Below are positions 19,233 to 28,365 of a stretch of DNA of 64,000 nt, piece after piece; the stretch's first letter is position 1, and each line of letters begins with the position of its first letter. Both the position numbers and the translations under genes were made by a program. The notes beneath the pieces are model-generated. The model saw only the letters and a list, made by a program, of their open reading frames with translations. It was not told the DNA's origin and did no database searches. This DNA is from Brochothrix campestris FSL F6-1037 (lineage in GTDB: Bacteria; Bacillota; Bacilli; Lactobacillales; Listeriaceae): the NCBI RefSeq assembly GCF_000525915.1, contig NZ_AODH01000012.1, forward strand, positions 1-64,000, read 5' to 3'.

Positions 19233-20158
19233 GCTTTACTTCCTCCCAAACGAATTCTAGGATCGATAATACCATAGAGAATATCAGTAATTAAGATGAC
19301 AGCTACCAGCATCGCTGAGTAGAGTAACGTAGTTCCCATAATTAAAGAATAATCATTTAATTGAATCGCTTTAACAAACTGCTCTCCAATTCCTGGTATT
19401 GCGTATATTTGTTCAATAACCATTGAACCTGTCATTAGCCCAACAGCCAACGGTCCTAAAACGGTAATCAATGGAATTAAGGCATTACGAATGGCGTGTT
19501 TAAAGGCAATGGCTGGTGCTGAATTACCTTTCGCTTTCGCTAATAAAATGTAGTCCGATCCAAGTACATCGATTAACTCGGTTCGCATGTAACGTGCTGC
19601 AATCGCTAATGGGAACATCATCAAAGCGATGGTCGGTAAGATTGTGTACTCTGGCCCATCCCAGAAGGCAACAGGTAGCAGACCTAATTTGACAGCTACA
19701 AAATATTGTAATAACGCTGCAAATACGAATGACGGAATTGATTTACCGACAATGGCGATAAAGGTACTTGTTGTATCTGCCCATGTATTTTGGAAGATAG
19801 CTGCGATACATCCTAACACGATTCCGATAACAGTACCGAAAATAAGTGCTTGTACACCTAATTGTGCCGAAGGTGAAATACGTGCCATGATTAAATCAGT
19901 AACACTTTGACCCTGGAATTGATAACTCGTGCCTAAATCAAACTGGCAGAGGTTAACAATGTAATGCCAATATTGTACGATTAACGGTTTATCTAAACCA
20001 TAATGTGCAATAATTGCTGCTTTCTGTGCTGCTGACAACTTCTCTTGCGCACTGAAAGGTGTACCCGGTAGAAACTTCATTAAGAAAAATGTTGCTGATG
20101 CAATAATGAAAAGTGTGATTAACATGTATAATACACGTTTTAGAATATATCTTACCAT
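19229..20158 (-). CDS. oppB: Oligopeptide ABC transporter permease OppB
   Basis: This 309-residue inner permease is the first gene of the opp operon. About six helices are visible: the N-terminal helix at 8-28, and the transport domain with the loop AKAKGNSAPAIAFKHAIRNA, the EAA-type ATPase contact. The end DPRIRLGGSKA is typical of OppB/DppB. The start is ATG 20158 after CAGGAGGACTAAG. Order B-C-D-F-A is the classical arrangement of low-GC Firmicutes. Confidence 0.94.
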   Translation of the reverse strand: MVRYILKRVLYMLITLFIIASATFFLMKFLPGTPFSAQEKLSAAQKAAIIAHYGLDKPLIVQYWHYIVNLCQFDLGTSYQFQGQSVTDLIMARISPSAQLGVQALIFGTVIGIVLGCIAAIFQNTWADTTSTFIAIVGKSIPSFVFAALLQYFVAVKLGLLPVAFWDGPEYTILPTIALMMFPLAIAARYMRTELIDVLGSDYILLAKAKGNSAPAIAFKHAIRNALIPLITVLGPLAVGLMTGSMVIEQIYAIPGIGEQFVKAIQLNDYSLIMGTTLLYSAMLVAVILITDILYGIIDPRIRLGGSKA

Positions 20159-20187
20159 CTTAGTCCTCCTGTTGATTGATTAAATCA

Positions 20188-20202
20188 AAAATTCTGAAAA
20201 TA
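20188..20202. promoter_or_regulatory. CodY-like box in the opp operon leader
   Basis: AAAATTCTGAAAATA matches 12 of 15 positions of the CodY consensus AATTTTCWGAAAATT. It lies about 45 bases downstream of the predicted opp transcription start, in a roadblock position. Confidence 0.45.
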
Positions 20203-20250
20203 AACTTTAAAAACATTTTCGAACTGCTCGTTCTTTTTGGTAATAGGTCT

Positions 20251-20279
20251 ATTATATACTAATAGTTTTACTCTGACAA
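20251..20279 (-). promoter_or_regulatory. Promoter of the opp operon
   Basis: The minus strand reads TTGTCA, a 17-base spacer and a perfect TATAAT, 93 bases upstream of oppB. The remaining part of the 20159-20674 gap holds AT-rich DNA with a TATAAT at 20562-20567 that may serve the gene on the + strand. Confidence 0.7.
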
Positions 20280-20674
20280 TCACCTTTCGAATGAATATTT
20301 TTACGTCTGAAATGACTTTTTATTCACAAAGAGTATAGAAAACTCCCAACCAATCGCTTTTTCATCGTTATTATCGATTGATAACGCTTTATCCATCTTC
20401 ATTTTTATTCATCAATCTGTATATTTCTGAATTATCAGTCTATAAAAAAATTAGACAATTCATACAATTGCCAATATGCCACGAAACGTGATGCTTTTTA
20501 ACGATTGGTCTTATCTATAAAAGTGATTACACTGAACAAGTGTTTCTTCTTTTCTTTTCATTATAATTTGCTAAACTAATGAGGTAGTATAAATAAAGCT
20601 TTCCATTCCAGACTGACAACATACGCTACATAGCGAATTTTTCTACAATATTATCATTAAAGGTAGGCGACCTC

Positions 20675-21472
20675 ATGGAAACAGTTATATCGAAAGGTCA
20701 TATCAAATTATTAGATACCGCTCGATGGACAATTATTTTCGAACAGTTTTCTAGCATTGTTATCATGCTTATATGTTTACTTATCATTTTAGCAGTCACT
20801 GTTTTCTTTCGTAAGTCCATTCAATACTTTCTACACTCAACATTACTGACAACTATACTCTCACTGTCACTCTTTACCGGGCTTTGTTCTCTTTCATTCA
20901 TGATCTACACTCATGCAATGATCGACAGTGAGAACATCAATCGAAAAGTTGTTCTAGCCCAAAAATGGAAAGAAAAAACAGCGATTCCCTTTATCAAATC
21001 GTTACCCACTCAACAACAGCTGCTCTTTAAATTTGAAGAAGAAAGAGGCAAAATCTCAGTTAACCATTTTATAGACTCGACTGGGTTACTGCCGTCTAGC
21101 ATCCCTGAACGCAGTAGCGAAAACGATGCGAACTTAATCGATAGCAACAACATGGTTAAGCTGTTAAAAGGTGAACGGATTACTTTTACCTATGCCTTGA
21201 ACGAGCAACTCGTTTCGGAAACCGGCTGGACTGCCATTCATTTCGAACCCAACGAGAGCTATTTATTCTTAAGCTGGGACAACGAACGCCACATCACGTT
21301 TAAACGACTCACAAGGGATTTGGGAAATGGCTTAACTGCCGGTATTTATGACATTAAAATTTATTTGCCCCAATCCGATTTAGAAACACTGTTCGGTAAC
21401 AAAGTACCTGATGTTAAAGTCTCGTCAGAAGCAGTAAAAACGAGCGAATCAAAGGATGATAGAGCTAAATAA
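20675..21472 (+). CDS. Unknown membrane protein with two N-terminal helices
   Basis: This 265-residue protein is not in any family I recognise. Two hydrophobic helices at about 24-46 and 56-82 anchor a C-terminal soluble domain of about 180 residues. That domain contains a KWKEKTAIPFIKSLPTQQQ segment and ends in a charged, Ser/Lys-rich tail. The start ATG follows AGGTAGG. It is divergent from opp and alone, ending in a hairpin. Topology suggests a membrane-anchored extracytoplasmic domain. Confidence 0.65.
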   Translation: METVISKGHIKLLDTARWTIIFEQFSSIVIMLICLLIILAVTVFFRKSIQYFLHSTLLTTILSLSLFTGLCSLSFMIYTHAMIDSENINRKVVLAQKWKEKTAIPFIKSLPTQQQLLFKFEEERGKISVNHFIDSTGLLPSSIPERSSENDANLIDSNNMVKLLKGERITFTYALNEQLVSETGWTAIHFEPNESYLFLSWDNERHITFKRLTRDLGNGLTAGIYDIKIYLPQSDLETLFGNKVPDVKVSSEAVKTSESKDDRAK

Positions 21473-21474
21473 AC

Positions 21475-21503
21475 AAAAACGACCTCCAAAAAAGGAGGTC
21501 GTT
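21475..21503. terminator. Terminator hairpin next to repeat copy 2
   Basis: ACGACCTCC and GGAGGTCGT pair across six A residues. The A-rich left flank gives a T-tract only on the minus strand. On the + strand the expected T-tract of the upstream gene is replaced by the repeat starting CCAGATTGTAGAC. Confidence 0.7.
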
Positions 21504-21504
21504 C

Positions 21505-21696
21505 CAGATTGTAGACAAAGTTGAATTCAACTTATTTTTTTGTGAATATAATTCAAGCGACTTTGGTTACAAGATGATAAGTCTGAATAGACATGCTGTT
21601 ACAGTAGGAAAAATGAGCATTCGAGGTGAGTGTACAAATGGTACTCGACTCCGAAAACGCACGCATTGACGACCTAGAACAGCGTTTATCTTCAGT
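21505..21696 (+). repeat. Dispersed structured repeat, copy 2 (internally shortened)
   Basis: The left module is an inverted repeat: TTGTAGACAAAG at 21509-21520 against CTTTGGTTACAA at 21561-21572. Then follow AAGATGATAAGTCTGAATAG, a hairpin GAG/CTC with GAGT/ACTC and a GTACAAATGGT loop, and the right-end block GACCTAGAACAGCGTTTATC. Compared with copies 1 and 3 about 110 bases in the middle are missing. It lies between two terminator hairpins of convergent genes. Confidence 0.8.
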
Positions 21697-21698
21697 CT

Positions 21699-21730
21699 AA
21701 AACGACATCCGCATCGGGATGTCGTTTTTG
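21699..21730. terminator. Bidirectional terminator after repeat copy 2
   Basis: ACGACATCC and GGATGTCGT form a stem with T5 on the + side and TTTTA on the minus side, ending the phosphatase gene (-) and any + transcript of the repeat. Confidence 0.8.
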
Positions 21731-21732
21731 TT

Positions 21733-22407
21733 TTATTCAAACTTAAAATGAGAGGTATCATTAACCTTTTCTGCTTTGAACAATCCATTTTCATAACTCA
21801 AGATTGATACACTGGCATTGTCTAATGAACTTCGTTGTGTCACTGAAGGATCGAGCTCATGAATGATATTACTAATTGTCACGCCATGTGCCACAATAAA
21901 AACATTCCCCCCAATCGAACGATGACGATTAATTATATCTAAAAAACCTTTTTCGACCCGTGACCAAAACATCTCGAAATCCTCAGCATCGTCCGCTGGG
22001 TCAGCTGCTCGGGTCGCATTCAGAATTTGTGGAACGGTCGATTGATCTAACAATTCTTGTGCTGTGGCAAGACCACGTTCAGCAGCGATTGTCCGCCAAG
22101 CCTCGTCGCCTTTCATCCCTTCAAATGAACCAAAAAAAGTTTCGCGGAATTCAGGACGTTGTTCGAGCTCTAGCCCATAGGCATGTTTATTCTCTTTGAG
22201 CATCGCATTTGCCGTTGCAACCGTCCGTTGCAAATCGCTTGAATAAGCCGCAATAAATTCAACATCCGCTAAACCACGCCCACTTGCTTTAACATTTTCC
22301 AAGCCTTCTGGTGTGAGCGGTGCATCAGACCAACCTTGCATCCGCTCATATTTATTTAAGTATGTTTGTCCGTGACGAATAAAATAAAGCGATAGTTTTT
22401 TTGTCAT
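21733..22407 (-). CDS. Histidine phosphatase superfamily protein (GpmB/PhoE-like)
   Basis: This 224-residue soluble enzyme has the phosphohistidine motif FIRHGQT at residues 9-15, YSSDLQRTVATA (the second Arg pocket) and the C-terminal AHGVTISN histidine. The family includes phosphoglycerate mutases and broad phosphatases; co-factor-dependent mutases have the same core, so the substrate cannot be assigned. The start is ATG after GGAAGGTAGGATGAA. The gene stands alone. Confidence 0.85.
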   Translation of the reverse strand: MTKKLSLYFIRHGQTYLNKYERMQGWSDAPLTPEGLENVKASGRGLADVEFIAAYSSDLQRTVATANAMLKENKHAYGLELEQRPEFRETFFGSFEGMKGDEAWRTIAAERGLATAQELLDQSTVPQILNATRAADPADDAEDFEMFWSRVEKGFLDIINRHRSIGGNVFIVAHGVTISNIIHELDPSVTQRSSLDNASVSILSYENGLFKAEKVNDTSHFKFE

Positions 22408-22491
22408 TTCATCCTACCTTCCAACATTAAAGTGATAACGCTTTCTTTATTATAACGTCTGCCAGAATGATTTTCCAACTTTGTTCCCTCG

Positions 22492-23115
22492 TTAATGTTT
22501 AATCCGCCTGTTAATCGATAGCATCCGATCATCTAACTCATTAACAATCGCTGCTGTACTCGTTAATTCCGCAATTAATCCGTCTGGCACAACTTGGTCA
22601 AATTTGTAATAAATTTTATGTTCGAGACTGGCCCAAAAATCCATCGCAATCGTTCGCAACTGAATTTCAACGCGCATGAGTTGCATCCCTTCCTTTAAAA
22701 AAATCGGTATTTCAACAATCATGTGAAAACTACGGTAACCATTCGCTTTCGGATTCGTCACATAATCCTTAATCTTAATCACATTGATATCATTTTGTTG
22801 CGATAACATCATAAAAATGTTCTCAATATCCGACGTAAAAGAACAAATAACACGGACACCCGCTAAATCATGAATATGGGCCTTCGCCGCCTCAGCTGTG
22901 AACGGTTGTTTTTTCCGTTCTAATTTTTTCGCAATACTTTCAAGTGATTTAACACGTGATTTGATGTGTTCAATCGGTGTCCCTTCATCATGATGTTGAC
23001 ATTCTTCATTTAATATTTTCAATTTCGTCGTCATTTCATCGAGCGCAAATTGATTCCATAACAATAGTTGACGCCATTCTTTTAACTCCGTCACTGGGGG
23101 CAATGTTTCCATCAT
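22492..23115 (-). CDS. Small alarmone synthetase (RelP/RelQ-type GTP pyrophosphokinase)
   Basis: This 207-residue protein has the RelA/SpoT synthetase domain only, with no hydrolase or TGS domain. Motifs include IKSRVKSLESIAKKL, HDLAGVRVICSFTSDI, NPKANGYRSFHMIV and VEIQLRTIAMDFWASLEHKIYYK, carrying the conserved catalytic Glu. It makes (p)ppGpp from ATP and GDP/GTP. The first of two ATGs follows AAAGGAG by 6 bases. It lies 12 bases after an HTH-like gene, so the two are co-transcribed. Confidence 0.92.
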   Translation of the reverse strand: MMETLPPVTELKEWRQLLLWNQFALDEMTTKLKILNEECQHHDEGTPIEHIKSRVKSLESIAKKLERKKQPFTAEAAKAHIHDLAGVRVICSFTSDIENIFMMLSQQNDINVIKIKDYVTNPKANGYRSFHMIVEIPIFLKEGMQLMRVEIQLRTIAMDFWASLEHKIYYKFDQVVPDGLIAELTSTAAIVNELDDRMLSINRRIKH

Positions 23116-23127
23116 CTGATTCTCCTT

Positions 23128-23460
23128 TTAACAATGTGTTTGAACTTGTGCTTGTTTCTCAAGCGCCAACAGCAAACTGAGTTGTTCAGCCTGTTGATAG
23201 TTATATCCTTTTTCTGCCGGCCATTCTGAAAACTGCTTTAAGACCGCATCAGTTGTTATACCGACGTATTTTGCGACTTTTGCAATGCAATCGACGTACG
23301 TTTGGTGCGACAGACTCGCACCACTAATGAGGTTCAGAAAGGTCGTCATTTGTAAACCGACGTTTTTTACAAATGTTTGTGGTGTTATTTGCATCTTTTC
23401 TATATAAGCATTGATATTGATTGCGAGTAATTGACGTTTTTTAACTGTTTGTTTTTTCAT
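23128..23460 (-). CDS. XRE-like helix-turn-helix protein
   Basis: This 110-residue protein has a basic N-terminus (MKKQTVKKRQ). A region at about 24-80 reads like a Cro/C1-type HTH: TPQTFVKNVGLQMTTFLNLISG, then a recognition-like stretch and KVAKYVGITTDAVLKQF. A Gln/Leu-rich tail follows. It is co-transcribed 12 bases upstream of the alarmone synthetase gene. A regulatory link to stringent control is possible but inferred from position only. Confidence 0.6.
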   Translation of the reverse strand: MKKQTVKKRQLLAININAYIEKMQITPQTFVKNVGLQMTTFLNLISGASLSHQTYVDCIAKVAKYVGITTDAVLKQFSEWPAEKGYNYQQAEQLSLLLALEKQAQVQTHC

Positions 23461-23562
23461 AAATGAAATCCTCCTATGGATTACTATCTAATATCAGTTT
23501 AACAGTTAATTATGTCATTTTTCTGATGATTTCATGATAAAGTATGAAGAATTTCGTAAAAA

Positions 23563-23603
23563 AAAAGCTAATTCGCTAGAACTAACGAATCAACTTTTTC
23601 ATA
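23563..23603 (-). terminator. Terminator of the deaminase-ASCH operon
   Basis: An imperfect AAGTTGATTCG/CGAATTAGCTT hairpin is followed by T9 on the minus strand. Confidence 0.7.
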
Positions 23604-23618
23604 AACTACCAAGGTCAT

Positions 23619-24071
23619 TTACTTAAAAACCACTTTAAATTTTTCGAGGACAACACCCATTTTTTCGGTAAAAGCGAGGTCGACGCTCCCAAGTTCTTTA
23701 ATAAAAAAATCACGATGCGCTTCACGCCAATGTGTAATACTGCGATCGCCCTCACCTTCAAGATAGGCGAATTCAGCCGTCACGTCCTCATAATAAACAA
23801 CTTGCACATCTGTTGTTTCAATGATGGCAACCGCCTCACCGTTACCATCTAACACGACATTATAAAGACCAGGATAGGGCAACGCATTATCGTCTTCATA
23901 CAGATCATAGGCTGACGAGGTCGCTGTTTTAATCCCTTTTAACACGAGTTGTGCGAGCGCATCTGCCATCTGTGGTGAATCACCAAACGACCACGCCGCA
24001 TAATCGTCTCCGACAGCTGGATTTTGACGTTTGAAATTGGCCCACATGGCTGTAATTGATTGTTCGTTCAT
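23619..24071 (-). CDS. ASCH-domain protein
   Basis: This 150-residue soluble protein has the ASCH (PUA-like) fold: WSFGDSPQMADALAQLVLKGIKTATSS, then GLYNVVLDGNGEAVAIIETTDV and EGEGDRSITHWREAHRDFF. The GxKTAT segment and conserved WREAHR are family hallmarks. ASCH proteins bind RNA, and some act as nucleases or amidohydrolases on modified nucleosides. Beginning at 24071 (GGAG 9 bases upstream) is preferred to an ATG five codons earlier. It lies 15 bases after the deaminase gene, so a nucleoside or base metabolism role is plausible. Confidence 0.82.
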   Translation of the reverse strand: MNEQSITAMWANFKRQNPAVGDDYAAWSFGDSPQMADALAQLVLKGIKTATSSAYDLYEDDNALPYPGLYNVVLDGNGEAVAIIETTDVQVVYYEDVTAEFAYLEGEGDRSITHWREAHRDFFIKELGSVDLAFTEKMGVVLEKFKVVFK

Positions 24072-24086
24072 CTTTAACATCTCCAA

Positions 24087-24566
24087 TTAATAAATTGTTT
24101 TATCTTGTTTATTCGCAAACTCATTAAAAGCGACAATTGTTTTATCGCGTCCTAATGGGCTCAGTTGTAAAACAGTTGTATCAACCGCTTGGCCTTCGAT
24201 AAAATCATAAATGAAATCATCTCTAAAACCAATCGCATCGGCGTCGGCTGCTAAATTGCCGTAATATACAACCTTGATATTCGCCCAAATCGTTGCACTT
24301 AAACACATTGGACAGGGGTAACAGCTCGTATACAGTGTGCAACCACTCAAGTCATGCGTTCCCAATTTGGCACAGGCTGCTCGAATTGCCGAGACTTCTG
24401 CGTGGGCAGTTGGGTCATTTGTTGCTAACACGAGATTATGGGCCACAACAACTAGCTCGCCCTCTTTAACGATACAAGCTCCAAAGGGGCCACCTTCATT
24501 TGTTTTGTTGTTTTTAGACGCTTCATCAGCTGCCAATTGCATAAAATAATCATGGTTCGTACACAT
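24087..24566 (-). CDS. Guanine deaminase-like nucleoside/base deaminase
   Basis: This 159-residue zinc deaminase of the cytidine deaminase superfamily has the zinc motif HAEVSAIR (about residues 54-61) and PCPMC (about 84-88). GGPFGACIVK resembles B. subtilis GuaD closely, including the FANK C-terminus. Its probable reaction is guanine to xanthine. It is followed by the ASCH gene and preceded by a separately transcribed purine permease, supporting purine salvage. Confidence 0.85.
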   Translation of the reverse strand: MCTNHDYFMQLAADEASKNNKTNEGGPFGACIVKEGELVVVAHNLVLATNDPTAHAEVSAIRAACAKLGTHDLSGCTLYTSCYPCPMCLSATIWANIKVVYYGNLAADADAIGFRDDFIYDFIEGQAVDTTVLQLSPLGRDKTIVAFNEFANKQDKTIY

Positions 24567-24757
24567 TTTTCATCTACTCCTATCATTAATATTAGTTGTG
24601 TTGATAATATTAACGTAGTCCAGCAGATTGGTGCCGGGTAGAAACAATTGAGCCATTTTCTCAAAATTATACGTTTGTTTTACACTTATTTTATTATACG
24701 TGATTTAGAGCTAACAATCAAAAAATGACTCAGACCAGCTTACCACATAACGACAAA

Positions 24758-24796
24758 AAAGCAGCATCGATAATTTCTATCGATACTGCTTTATTT
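24758..24796 (-). terminator. Terminator of the purine permease gene
   Basis: AAAGCAG-ATCGAT and ATCGAT-CTGCTTT pair, with T6 following on the minus strand. Confidence 0.85.
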
Positions 24797-24805
24797 CATT
24801 ATTTT

Positions 24806-26111
24806 TTATTGTAAGACAAAGGCGAAGTATAAAATAAACAAAACGGCTAAGGCATACATCAAGGGATGCACTTCTTTGGCACGTTTAGCAACGGTCATTG
24901 TAATCGCATAGAAGACAAACCCAAAGGCAATCCCTTCGGCAATACTATACGTTAACACCATCATTAAAATCGTGAAGAAGGCCGGTGTTGCGACTTCAAA
25001 TTTAGTCCAGTCAATGTGACGGACATTACCTAACATCATAATCCCTACAACCACTAATGCTGGCGCAGTAACTGCTGATGTAATAACAGCGAGTAACGGC
25101 GAGAAGAAGATTGATATACCAAACATAATCGCGACGACGACGGCGGTTAAACCTGTTCGACCACCAACCTGCGCACCTGATGCGGATTCAACAAAGGCCG
25201 TCGTTGTTGATGTCCCAAAAACAGCACCCGCTGTTGTTGCTGCTGCATCGGCAAACAACGCCCGACCTGCACGTGGAATTTCATGTTTTTCGTTCACAAG
25301 ACCAGCTTGTGTCGCTACTGCTACTAATGTTCCCGCTGTATCAAAGAAATCAACGAAGAAGAACGTGAGGATAACGACAAGCATTTGCCAAGTGAAGATA
25401 TTTGGTAAGTTAATAATGGCTTGACCAAACGTTGAAGAGACGTCTGGTACAGCACCAATAATACCGTCAGGTGTTGCAATCACACCGGTTAACATCCCAA
25501 CGATTGCTGTCACAACCATACCGATAAAAATACCACCATTGATATTAGCTGCCATTAAACAAACCGATAAGACAATCCCAAAAATAGCCAGTAAAACCGA
25601 ACCATTATGTAAGTTACCTAAGGCAACGGCTGTTGATTCATTAGGGACAATAACTTTTGCATTTTGCAAACCAAGAAAAGCGATAAACAAACCGATTCCG
25701 GCCGACACAGAATACTTCATCACACTGGGAATCATGTTAACGATTTTTTCACGAATACCTGAAGCAGTTAAAAGCATAAACACAACACCAGAGACGAATA
25801 CTCCTGATAAGGCCGTTTGCCACGGAATTCCCCACGCACCTGCGACTGTAAAAGCAAAAAAGGCATTTAAGCCCATCCCTGGCGCCAAGGCAATTGGGTA
25901 ATTCGCGAATAAGCCCATAAATAACGTACCGACCACTGCTGCTAATACAGTAGCAACAAAGACAGCACCCTTATCCATTCCGGCAATTTCAAGTAGGCTT
26001 GGGTTAACTGCTAAAATATAAGCCATTGCTAAAAACGTTGTTAAACCTGCAACAATCTCTGTTTTAATCGTTGTACCATTTTCTCTCAGTTTAAAAAAAT
26101 TTGTCTAACAA
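24806..26111 (-). CDS. NCS2 / AzgA-family purine permease, frameshifted near the start
   Basis: This is a membrane uracil/xanthine-type permease of the adenine/guanine/hypoxanthine branch (PbuG/PbuO-like). It has about 434 residues and 12-14 helices. GLNAFFAFTV, the FFVDFFDTAGTLVAVATQAG motif and TTAFVESASGAQVGGRTGLTA are typical. The N-terminal residues lie in another frame. Removing one base from a T7 run (A7 on +, about 26093-26099) yields LDKFFKLRENGTTIKTEIVAG joined to TTFLAMAYI, the normal AzgA start. TTG 26111 fits an AGGGG site 8 bases upstream; GTG 26120 is an alternative. The promoter carries a PurBox-like sequence. Confidence 0.87.
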
Positions 26112-26160
26112 ACTGTTCACCCCTAATAGTTTTATAAGTTCTATTTAATATCACTTCCAC

Positions 26161-26189
26161 AGTATACAGATAAACACGAACGTTTTCAA
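26161..26189 (-). promoter_or_regulatory. Purine permease promoter with PurR-box-like spacer
   Basis: The minus strand has TTGAAA, a 17-base spacer and TATACT. Read on the + strand the spacer contains AAACACGAACGTT at 26172-26184, resembling the PurBox core CGAA. This would let PurR cover the promoter. The match is partial (about 10 of 13). Confidence 0.5.
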
Positions 26190-26308
26190 CTTTTTTTTTT
26201 GATTTCGTTAACAAATAACCCTTGTTAGCGTTTTCAGAGAGATTATAAAGGGTTTTTTTAGCAAATAGACGTACAAAGCATTTAAAACGCAAGATTATTC
26301 TGATAATT

Positions 26309-26632
26309 TCAAAACAAAAAACGCACCCCTGCCATCAGGAGAATACCAAACAGAACCGTTACCAATAACTTTTTTGTTTTCAACGCGATAACGAGCGTTA
26401 GGAGCGCGACTACTAATCGTTCATCAACCCGATAGGTGCCACTATCACTAAGACTGATTAAGTTTTCGACAATCAAACAACCAAATAAACAGACCGGAAT
26501 ATATTGTAGCCGCTTCACAACACGAGGTGGCAAATCAAAACGAGTTGCTAAGATAAACGGAAGTACCCGTGGGATAATCGTCACAAGCATTGCTCCGACG
26601 ACGACTGCGCTAAAATAACCTAACGTCAGCAT
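26309..26632 (-). CDS. azlD: Branched-chain amino acid export protein AzlD
   Basis: This 107-residue membrane protein has three or four helices. TIIPRVLPFIL near residue 20 and RLQYIPVCLFGCL are the AzlD family features. It forms an amino acid exporter with AzlC. Its ATG overlaps the azlC stop by seven bases (ATGCTGA). A weak AACCCTT/AAGGGTT hairpin at about 26215-26265 may end the transcript. Confidence 0.88.
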   Translation of the reverse strand: MLTLGYFSAVVVGAMLVTIIPRVLPFILATRFDLPPRVVKRLQYIPVCLFGCLIVENLISLSDSGTYRVDERLVVALLTLVIALKTKKLLVTVLFGILLMAGVRFLF

Positions 26633-27342
26633 TTTTCACACCCCCCACCGATGATTGCCCCAGTGATCGTACCGAGTAGCAAGGCGACACTAGCGGGTAG
26701 AAATACCAGCAGCAGTAACATCAGCACCACCGCGCTCGCCAAGGCGATTAAATAGGCTCGCAACGCGGGGAGACTCACAAGTTCGAGTTGTAACACCAAC
26801 AAGGCAATAAACATCGCAACTAACGCAAAATCGAGTCCTAAAACCGTCGGATTCGGCAATAAATCGCCTAAATAGGCACCCACAAAACAGGCGAGACACC
26901 ACCCGCTATAGGCGGTTACATTTAACCCCATCATCCATGAGGGATTAAGCAACTGTCGGGGCTTTTTTGCCTGCTGCACCATTGCCACTCCGAATGATTC
27001 ATCCGTTAACAACATCCCTAACAAAAGGCGCTGACCGAGTGATTCGGTTTTAAAGTGGGGGGCGATTGTCATGCTTAATAACAGCATACGCAGATTTATT
27101 ATCGCGACTGTAAAAACAATCACAAGAAAGGGTGTATGTACCATTAATAAACCCGCCATTACCATCTGAGCTGATCCTGCATAGACGAGCAGAGCTAACA
27201 CCGTCACCTGCCATACAGTTAAAGAAGATGCCGTTCCGATTACGCCACAGGCGAGTCCGATACTAATATAACCGAGCAAGGTCGGCAAGCAATCCTTCGC
27301 CCCCATAATAAAGGCATTTGTTTGTTCGCCACTATTTTGCAT
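26626..27342 (-). CDS. azlC: Branched-chain amino acid permease AzlC
   Basis: This 238-residue membrane protein has about seven helices. GAKDCLPTLLGYISIGLACGVIG and VYAGSAQMVMAG are AzlC hallmarks, as is LLTDESFGV. ATG 27342 follows GGGGGAG; an upstream in-frame ATG lacks a site and family support. With AzlD it exports branched-chain amino acids or analogues. Confidence 0.88.
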   Translation of the reverse strand: MQNSGEQTNAFIMGAKDCLPTLLGYISIGLACGVIGTASSLTVWQVTVLALLVYAGSAQMVMAGLLMVHTPFLVIVFTVAIINLRMLLLSMTIAPHFKTESLGQRLLLGMLLTDESFGVAMVQQAKKPRQLLNPSWMMGLNVTAYSGWCLACFVGAYLGDLLPNPTVLGLDFALVAMFIALLVLQLELVSLPALRAYLIALASAVVLMLLLLVFLPASVALLLGTITGAIIGGGCEKC

Positions 27343-27434
27343 TATTTCTCCCCCTTTCAATTGTTCTTTCACTTTACATTATATAAGAAAAAAGAGTAAA
27401 CTAGCGATACTTACAATAGAAGGATGTGGCTCGT

Positions 27435-28351
27435 TTGTTTACCTTTTTACCTCATTCATTTCTACAAATGAATACCATTTTCATCTCGATATTAATCGAA
27501 GCCTTACCGTTCGTTATTATTGGCACCGTTATTTCTGGCATCATCCAAGCCTTTTTGTCTGAAAAATTGATTGCACGAATGATGCCACAACGTAAATTCA
27601 CTGGCGTGTTATTTGGTTCAGCCTTGGTGTGCTGTTTCCGTCGTGTGAATGTGGGATTGTTCCAATTGTCCATCGCTTGCATACGAAGGGCGTCCCCTTG
27701 CATACTGGGATTGCCTTTATGCTGACAGCACCAATTGTTAACCCCATCGTCTTTTTATCGACCTATATCGCGTTTGGCAACACGTGGGAGATTCCACTGT
27801 TACGCGTCGCCGGGAGTTTAGTCGTCTCGATTGTGGTTGGCACGTTAGTGGCTTATTGTTACAAAGGTGAAGCTTTGCAACACTTTGTTGCTAAAAAAAC
27901 TGCGGCTACTCACCACGATCATGCCCATTGTACACACACACATGCCGAACCACACTTTTGGGTAAAAGTATGGCACTCGCTGCAACATTCCATCGATGAA
28001 TTTTTTGCGGTCGGTAAATTTTTAGTGTTTGGCGCTTTACTAGCGGCTGCAATGCAAGTCTACGTGAAAACGTCAGTTTTAAGTGCGCTCGGCGATAATA
28101 AATTAACTGCGATTTTAGTAATGATTGTACTGGCTTTTGTCCTCTCACTTTGTTCCGAGGCCGATGCCTTTATTGCAGCCTCATTCCGTGGTTTGTTTCC
28201 GCAATCAGCCATCGTTGCCTTTTTAGTTTTCGGTCCGATGATTGATGTCAAAAACATCTTAATGATGATGAATGCCTTTAAAGTGAAACTGACCTTGTTT
28301 ATCGTCAGTGCCACAACTGTGACTACAATTCTTTTCGCCCTATTCATATAA
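27435..28351 (+). CDS. YcgR/YraQ-type permease (DUF318), frameshifted in this sequence
   Basis: The gene encodes about 305 residues with eight or so helices. The signature PSCECGIVPIVHRLHTKGVPLHTGIAFMLT is the conserved DUF318/UPF0718 permease motif. A His-rich cytoplasmic or loop segment HHDHAHCTHTHAEPHFW follows the first half. The frame changes near 27629 (TTGGTGTG); one missing G restores GSALGVLFPSCECG. The start is TTG 27435 or GTG 27426; ribosome binding site GAAGGA favours TTG. The next gene encodes its usual partner YcgQ. The His cluster suggests metal handling; substrate unknown. Confidence 0.82.
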
Positions 28352-28365
28352 AGGAGGTTTTTTTA

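Noticed and set aside
26210-26270. Purine riboswitch upstream of the AzgA-type permease
   Set aside because: An AACCCTT/AAGGGTT hairpin is present, but the conserved purine aptamer core is missing and the hairpin lies upstream of the promoter.
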